From: Streptomyces xantholiticus
GTDB lineage: Bacteria > Actinomycetota > Actinomycetes > Streptomycetales > Streptomycetaceae
Direction of reading: 5' to 3'
Assembly (NCBI RefSeq): GCF_014651015.1
Contig: NZ_BMWB01000003.1
Location: forward strand, 118,813 to 182,812
DNA: 64,000 nucleotides
Part shown: piece by piece, positions 60,180-64,000 of the stretch
Layout: every line of letters begins with the position of its first letter
Position numbering within the stretch: position 1 is the first letter of the stretch
The notes under the pieces: model-generated
Told to the model about the DNA's origin: nothing
Seen by the model: only the letters and a program-made list of their open reading frames with translations
The model's database searches: none
Made by a program: the position numbers and the translations under genes

Positions 60180-61426
60180 AGTCTGAGCAGACGCTCCTTG
60201 GTGCCGTCGCCGTCCTGCGAGGGCCAGGTCCAGTCGAGGCTGCCGGTGCCCTGCAGAGCCGTCTTGACGCTCTGCGGCAGTGCGCCGGGGTGGGTGGCCC
60301 GGTACAGCGCTGCGCCGCCTGCGACGTGGGGCGCGGCCATCGAGGTGCCGGACAGCGTGGTGTAGCCGCCGCTGTTGGACGTGGAGCGGATGCACACGCC
60401 GGGAGCGATCAGGTCGACGTCGGAGCCGTAGTTGGAGAAGTCGGCGAAGGTGTCGTCCTGGTCGTTGAGGCACGTCGGCCGGCCGAGACCCCCCGGCTTG
60501 CCGTCGAAGTCGGCCAGGGCGCTGACGGTGATCACTTCGTCGTACGCGGCGGGGATCATGTTCTTGGCGTCGGCGTGGTCGTTGCCGGCCGCCACGGTGT
60601 AGGTGACGCCCTTGGCGACGGAATTGCAGATCGCCTGGTGCATGGCGTCGTTGTTGCTCTTGCCGCAGTTGCCGTCGTCGGTGCCCGCGCCGCCGAGGCT
60701 CATGTTGGCGACCTCGATCTCGTCGGCGTGCTGGGTCACGTAGTCGATGCCGCAGATGACCGCCGAGGTGGTGCCACTGCCCAAGGGGTCGAGCACCTGC
60801 ACCGGCCAGAGCCGGACGCCCGGCGCCGTGCCGACCACCCCGGTGCCGTTGTCCAGGGCGCCGATGGTTCCGGCGACATGCGTGCCGTGACCGTGCCAGT
60901 CGGAGGGAGGCAGGATGGGCAGCCAGCAGTTCTTGCCGCCGGCCCGGTGCACATTGAGATCGGGGTGGTTCGGGTTGATCCCGGTGTCGATGACGGCGAC
61001 ATCGGCGTTCACCCGGGTGTCGACACCGTCGATGGCCGCTGTGGGGCTCTTGTCTGCCTCTGCCCGGTCCACACCGGTCGGGACCGACTGAGCGGTGGCC
61101 TGTACCCGCCGGTCGGGCTCCACCGAACGCACCCGCGGGTCGTCCGCGAGCGTGGCCGCGACGTTCGGGCTCATGGACGCCGCGTAGCCCTGGAGGGCGT
61201 AGCGGTACACGTGCTGCACATCGGCACCCAGGGTGGCGGCCTGCTCGACAGCCGCGTTCACAGCCGCTTCCACGCCGGCAGCGTCGGCAGCGGCTGCGTC
61301 CTTGAGGGTCACGATGTAACGGCCGGGGACCTGGTCGGACTGCGGAGGCGCCTGGGCCACCGCCGGGGCCAGTGGTACGGCGGCAAGAGCGAGCGCGAGG
61401 AGGGCCACAGGGAAGATTTTGGGCAT
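60167..61426 (-). CDS. Secreted S8 family serine protease (subtilase)
   Basis: 419 residues. Signal peptide about 1-25 (VALLALALAAVPLAPAVAQA). The inhibitor-I9-type propeptide starts at GRYIVTLKD and spans about 35-107. Catalytic residues: D147 (AVIDTGINPNHPDL), H180 (WHGHGTHVAGTIGA), oxyanion N (VAAGNDHADAKN) and S362 (LSGTSMAAPHVAGG). Closest in style to the S8A proteinase K/aqualysin-like proteases of actinobacteria. Cysteine pairs are present (NCW, CGKSNND). It ends right after the catalytic domain without a P-domain or carbohydrate-binding domain. It degrades extracellular protein, and nitrogen supply near glnA is a coincidence of position only. Confidence 0.93.
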   Translation of the reverse strand: MPKIFPVALLALALAAVPLAPAVAQAPPQSDQVPGRYIVTLKDAAAADAAGVEAAVNAAVEQAATLGADVQHVYRYALQGYAASMSPNVAATLADDPRVRSVEPDRRVQATAQSVPTGVDRAEADKSPTAAIDGVDTRVNADVAVIDTGINPNHPDLNVHRAGGKNCWLPILPPSDWHGHGTHVAGTIGALDNGTGVVGTAPGVRLWPVQVLDPLGSGTTSAVICGIDYVTQHADEIEVANMSLGGAGTDDGNCGKSNNDAMHQAICNSVAKGVTYTVAAGNDHADAKNMIPAAYDEVITVSALADFDGKPGGLGRPTCLNDQDDTFADFSNYGSDVDLIAPGVCIRSTSNSGGYTTLSGTSMAAPHVAGGAALYRATHPGALPQSVKTALQGTGSLDWTWPSQDGDGTKERLLRLASF

Positions 61427-61786
61427 CCCAGACCTTTCTTGAGGCATTGAGACCGGAGAGCAACGCCGTGTTCCGGACAACTTTTCGTAGCTGTACGTTT
61501 AGCTACCGCGCTCACAGCTAGCAGCTTCGCGCCGGTGGCCGCAGGCCGACATCCGGCGTTCACCGGATTCCCTGACCCGCTGTCAACCATGTGGTCCTGT
61601 GGCGCCCCCGCTGCCGGTCGCAGCCCGCACCCCGGGTCTTCGGCGTCTGAGAGCACGAGGGCCGAGCCGGGCCGGCCCCCGGGAGACCGGTGGCGGCTCG
61701 GCCCGGCCGGGGCAGGAGCGCGACAGTACGGACCGACCGCCTGGGCATACCCGCTCGCGCAGCCGCTGCCGCGTGGGGGCGCGCCA
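61427..61786. other. Intergenic region between glnA and the subtilase gene
   Basis: 360 bases. Contains the promoter side of the subtilase gene (somewhat AT-richer around 61,430-61,530) and a second inverted repeat (GGGCCGAGCCG at 61659-61669 with complement at 61694-61704). No gene seen. Confidence 0.5.
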
Positions 61787-61839
61787 AACGACCGTCGGCC
61801 GTGTCTTCCTGGAGCGGAAGAACACGGCCGACGGTCGTT
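61787..61839. terminator. glnA terminator hairpin
   Basis: A perfect 18-bp stem (AACGACCGTCGGCCGTGT and complement) with a 17-base loop, 45 bases past the glnA stop. Confidence 0.85.
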
Positions 61840-61884
61840 CAAGCGGCACAGGCGAGCGGTAATCCGCTCTGACCCGCGGCGATC

Positions 61885-63294
61885 TTAGATGTCGAAGTAC
61901 AGCTCGAACTCGTGCGGGTGCGGACGCAGCTGGATCGGGGCGATCTCGTTGCTGCGCTTGTAGTCGATCCACGTCTCGATCAGGTCGGACGTGAAGACGC
62001 CGCCCGCCTGCAGGTACTCGTTGTCGTCCTCGAGGGCGTCGAGGACCGCCGGGAGGGAGGTCGGGACCTGCGGGACGCCCGCGTGCTCCTCGGGGGCCAG
62101 CTCGTAGAGGTCCTTGTCGATCGGCTCGGCCGGCTCGATCTTGTTCTTGACGCCGTCGAGGCCCGCCAGCAGCAGCGCAGAGAAGGCCAGGTACGGGTTG
62201 GAGGACGGGTCCGGGGCGCGGAACTCGACGCGCTTGGCCTTCGGGTTGGAGCCCGTGATCGGGATGCGCATGGCGGCGGAGCGGTTGCGCTGCGAGTAGA
62301 CCAGGTTGACCGGGGCCTCGAAGCCGGGGACCAGGCGGTGGTACGAGTTCACCGTCGGGTTGGTGAAGGCCAGCAGCGACGGGGCGTGCTTGAGGATGCC
62401 GCCGATGTAGTAGCGGGCGGTGTCCGAGAGACCCGCGTAGCCCTGCTCGTCGTAGAACAGCGGGGCGCCGCCCTGCCACAGGGACTGGTGGACGTGCATG
62501 CCCGAGCCGTTGTCACCGAAGATCGGCTTCGGCATGAAGGTCGCGGTCTTGCCGTTGCGCCAGGCGACGTTCTTCACGATGTACTTGAAGAGCATCAGGT
62601 CGTCGGCCGCGGCGAGCAGCGTGTTGAACTTGTAGTTGATCTCGGCCTGGCCGGCGGTGCCGACCTCGTGGTGCTGGCGCTCGACCTGGAGGCCGTTCTT
62701 GTCCAGCTCCAGGGAGATCTCGGCACGCAGGTCGGCGAAGTGGTCGACCGGCGGGGCCGGGAAGTAACCGCCCTTGTAGCGGACCTTGTAGCCGCGGTTG
62801 TTCTCGAGCGCGCCGGTGTTCCAGGCGCCGGCCTCGGAGTCGATGTGGTAGAAGGACTCGTTCGCCGAGGTCTGGAAGCGCACGTTGTCGAAGACGTAGA
62901 ACTCGGCCTCGGGGCCGAAGTACGCGGTGTCGGCGACGCCGGTGGAGGCCAGGTACGCCTCGGCCTTCTTGGCCACGTTCCGCGGGTCACGGCTGTACTG
63001 CTCGCCGGTGATCGGGTCGTGGATGAAGAAGTTGATGTTGACCGTCTTGTCGCGGCGGAACGGGTCGACGCGGGCCGTCGACAGGTCGGCACGCAGCGCC
63101 ATGTCGGACTCGTGGATCGCCTGGAAGCCGCGGATCGACGAGCCGTCGAAGGCGAGCTCCTCGGCCGGGTCGAACGCCGCTGCCGGGATCGTGAAGTGCT
63201 GCATCACGCCAGGCAGGTCGCAGAAGCGGACATCGATGAACTTGACGTCCTCGTCCGCGATGAACTTCTTGACGTCATCGGCGTTCTGGAACAT
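61885..63294 (-). CDS. glnA: Glutamine synthetase type I
   Basis: 469 residues from the ATG at 63294, with GGAGGAG upstream. The main glutamine synthetase, a cytosolic dodecamer. Features in order: [103 protein letters not shown] and the adenylylation loop [12 protein letters not shown] with the target tyrosine at residue 397, the same number as in the E. coli enzyme. GlnE in this window modifies that residue. The promoter region has a clean four-half-site GlnR box. Strong terminator, monocistronic. Confidence 0.98.
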   Translation of the reverse strand: MFQNADDVKKFIADEDVKFIDVRFCDLPGVMQHFTIPAAAFDPAEELAFDGSSIRGFQAIHESDMALRADLSTARVDPFRRDKTVNINFFIHDPITGEQYSRDPRNVAKKAEAYLASTGVADTAYFGPEAEFYVFDNVRFQTSANESFYHIDSEAGAWNTGALENNRGYKVRYKGGYFPAPPVDHFADLRAEISLELDKNGLQVERQHHEVGTAGQAEINYKFNTLLAAADDLMLFKYIVKNVAWRNGKTATFMPKPIFGDNGSGMHVHQSLWQGGAPLFYDEQGYAGLSDTARYYIGGILKHAPSLLAFTNPTVNSYHRLVPGFEAPVNLVYSQRNRSAAMRIPITGSNPKAKRVEFRAPDPSSNPYLAFSALLLAGLDGVKNKIEPAEPIDKDLYELAPEEHAGVPQVPTSLPAVLDALEDDNEYLQAGGVFTSDLIETWIDYKRSNEIAPIQLRPHPHEFELYFDI

Positions 63295-63391
63295 CCAACT
63301 CCTCCTACTCCCACCCGGGAGGGGCGGGGTTGTAGCTCGTCCGTGAGGCCAGTGCGGTGGCACACGCTGGTTTCGACCGTAGGCGGACGGC

Positions 63392-63429
63392 ATTTCTCCA
63401 GCATGACCCATTTGTTTCGACGAAGTTAA
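63392..63429 (-). promoter_or_regulatory. GlnR box upstream of glnA
   Basis: On the minus strand four half-sites at 11-bp steps: TTAAC (63429), GAAAC (63418), GTCAT (63407), GAAAT (63396). This matches the gTnAc-n6-GaAAc double box known for glnA promoters in Streptomyces. It lies 98-135 bases before the start codon. Confidence 0.88.
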
Positions 63430-63501
63430 CCGGCCGAGGGTCACCCTGTGGGAACGGCCCCGGGCGCAGGTGGGTGAAACGGGGCCCAGTACCGTGGACG
63501 G

Positions 63502-63969
63502 GTGGACAACAGGCAAGCAATCGGATCGTGGCTCTCCGGGCCCCGCGCGGCCGCGGAGGACATGGGTGTCGACTTCGGATACCGGGGGCAGCGGCTCGGG
63601 CTGCCGGAGCAGGGGCCGGGCTCCGTCGCCCCCCTCGGGCGCCGCTTCGGAGCGCTCTTCGTCGACTGGGGACTGTGTTTCCTGATCGCATACCAACTGT
63701 TCGCGGGGCGTGATCAGCAGGCGGCCGGCAACTGGGCGCTCGGGATCTTCTTCGTCCTGAGCGTGCTCACCGTGGGTACCGTCGGGTTCACACCAGGCAA
63801 GCGACTCCTCGGCCTGCGGGTCCTCTCCGAGAACGGCGGCCGCCTCGGCGTCGGCCGCGTCCTCGTGCGCAGTGTGCTGCTGTGCCTGGCGATCCCGGCG
63901 CTCGTCTGGGACCGGGACGGGCGCGGCCTGCACGACCGTCTCGCCCGGGCCGTGCAGGTGAGGATCTGA
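63502..63969 (+). CDS. RDD family membrane protein
   Basis: 155 residues from a GTG at 63502. An N-terminal cytoplasmic part ([20 protein letters not shown]) precedes the RDD domain: [20 protein letters not shown] (Arg plus the first Asp), [20 protein letters not shown] and [20 protein letters not shown] with the final Asp, about three membrane helices. Function of the family is unclear, with transport of small solutes or Na+/H+ exchange proposed for some. Divergent from glnA. The GlnR box lies between them, 73 bases from this start, so it could also affect this gene. Confidence 0.85.
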   Translation: MDNRQAIGSWLSGPRAAAEDMGVDFGYRGQRLGLPEQGPGSVAPLGRRFGALFVDWGLCFLIAYQLFAGRDQQAAGNWALGIFFVLSVLTVGTVGFTPGKRLLGLRVLSENGGRLGVGRVLVRSVLLCLAIPALVWDRDGRGLHDRLARAVQVRI

Positions 63970-64000
63970 CGCTCGGCGCAGCGACATGAGGCGGGGCCCG

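Noticed and set aside
1..64000. Search for tRNA, rRNA, CRISPR arrays and riboswitches
   Set aside because: No cloverleaf-like tRNA sequence, no regularly spaced identical repeats with unique spacers, and no known riboswitch core was recognised by eye. A covariance-model scan would be needed to exclude small RNAs.

Overview
This is a stretch of a Streptomyces (or very close relative) chromosome. The DNA is very GC rich, third codon positions are almost always G or C, GTG and TTG starts are common, and the gene set is typical of the Streptomyces core: three glutamine-synthetase-type enzymes (glnA2, glnII, glnA), glnE, nadE, panB, map, an F420 reductase, a MalR-like LacI regulator, TetR regulators, Tat and lipoprotein exports, and RDD and PAP2 membrane proteins. 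The order glnA - glnII - glnE - nadE - glnA2 matches what I remember of the Streptomyces coelicolor nitrogen region, read here in reverse.

Left part (1-24,000). It starts inside a broken IS630-type transposase and a heavily deleted Gfo/Idh/MocA oxidoreductase remnant that ends in a 15-bp tandem array. Housekeeping and accessory genes follow: Bcr-type exporter, Rsm22-like methyltransferase, TetR with its own operator-like palindrome, prim-pol protein, lipoprotein, PhzF, heme oxygenase, methionine aminopeptidase, F420 reductase, M50 protease, panB, exonuclease-phosphatase, MFS pump, nadE, CBS protein, and a DUF3105-DUF305 pair. Then comes glnA2. Two more decayed genes (MFS and cupin) lie among these.

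Middle (23,500-30,300). A 28-bp piece of the glnA2 3' end, followed by a copy of the glnA2 terminator hairpin, recurs about 4 kb downstream. The segment between the copies holds a tyrosine-recombinase remnant, a PAS-PAS-GAF-PP2C phosphatase and a BtrH-like protein. It looks like the relic of an element that integrated into glnA2. Just beyond lies a secreted protein with a proline-rich stalk and about eleven 27-residue tandem repeats.

Right part (30,300-64,000). glnE, PAP2, an orphan MalR-like regulator, GNAT, TetR, a sigma4-like membrane protein, a protein phosphatase, a GH89 glycosidase, a DUF1996 protein, an epimerase, a deletion-fused pair (small membrane protein / PepSY), an orphan winged-helix regulator, glnII, an oxidoreductase, several secreted or repeat proteins, ArsC-like, MOSC, a RING/TerD-like giant, a subtilase, glnA and an RDD protein. 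Four half-sites at exact 11-bp spacing, fitting a GlnR box, precede both glnII and glnA.

How the genes work together: GlnA and GlnII assimilate ammonium, GlnE adenylylates GlnA (its target tyrosine is present at residue 397), and GlnR presumably drives both genes through the boxes seen here. GlnA2 belongs to polyamine catabolism in S. coelicolor. nadE consumes ammonia or glutamine. A recurring theme is gene decay: at least seven remnants carry internal deletions or frameshifts.
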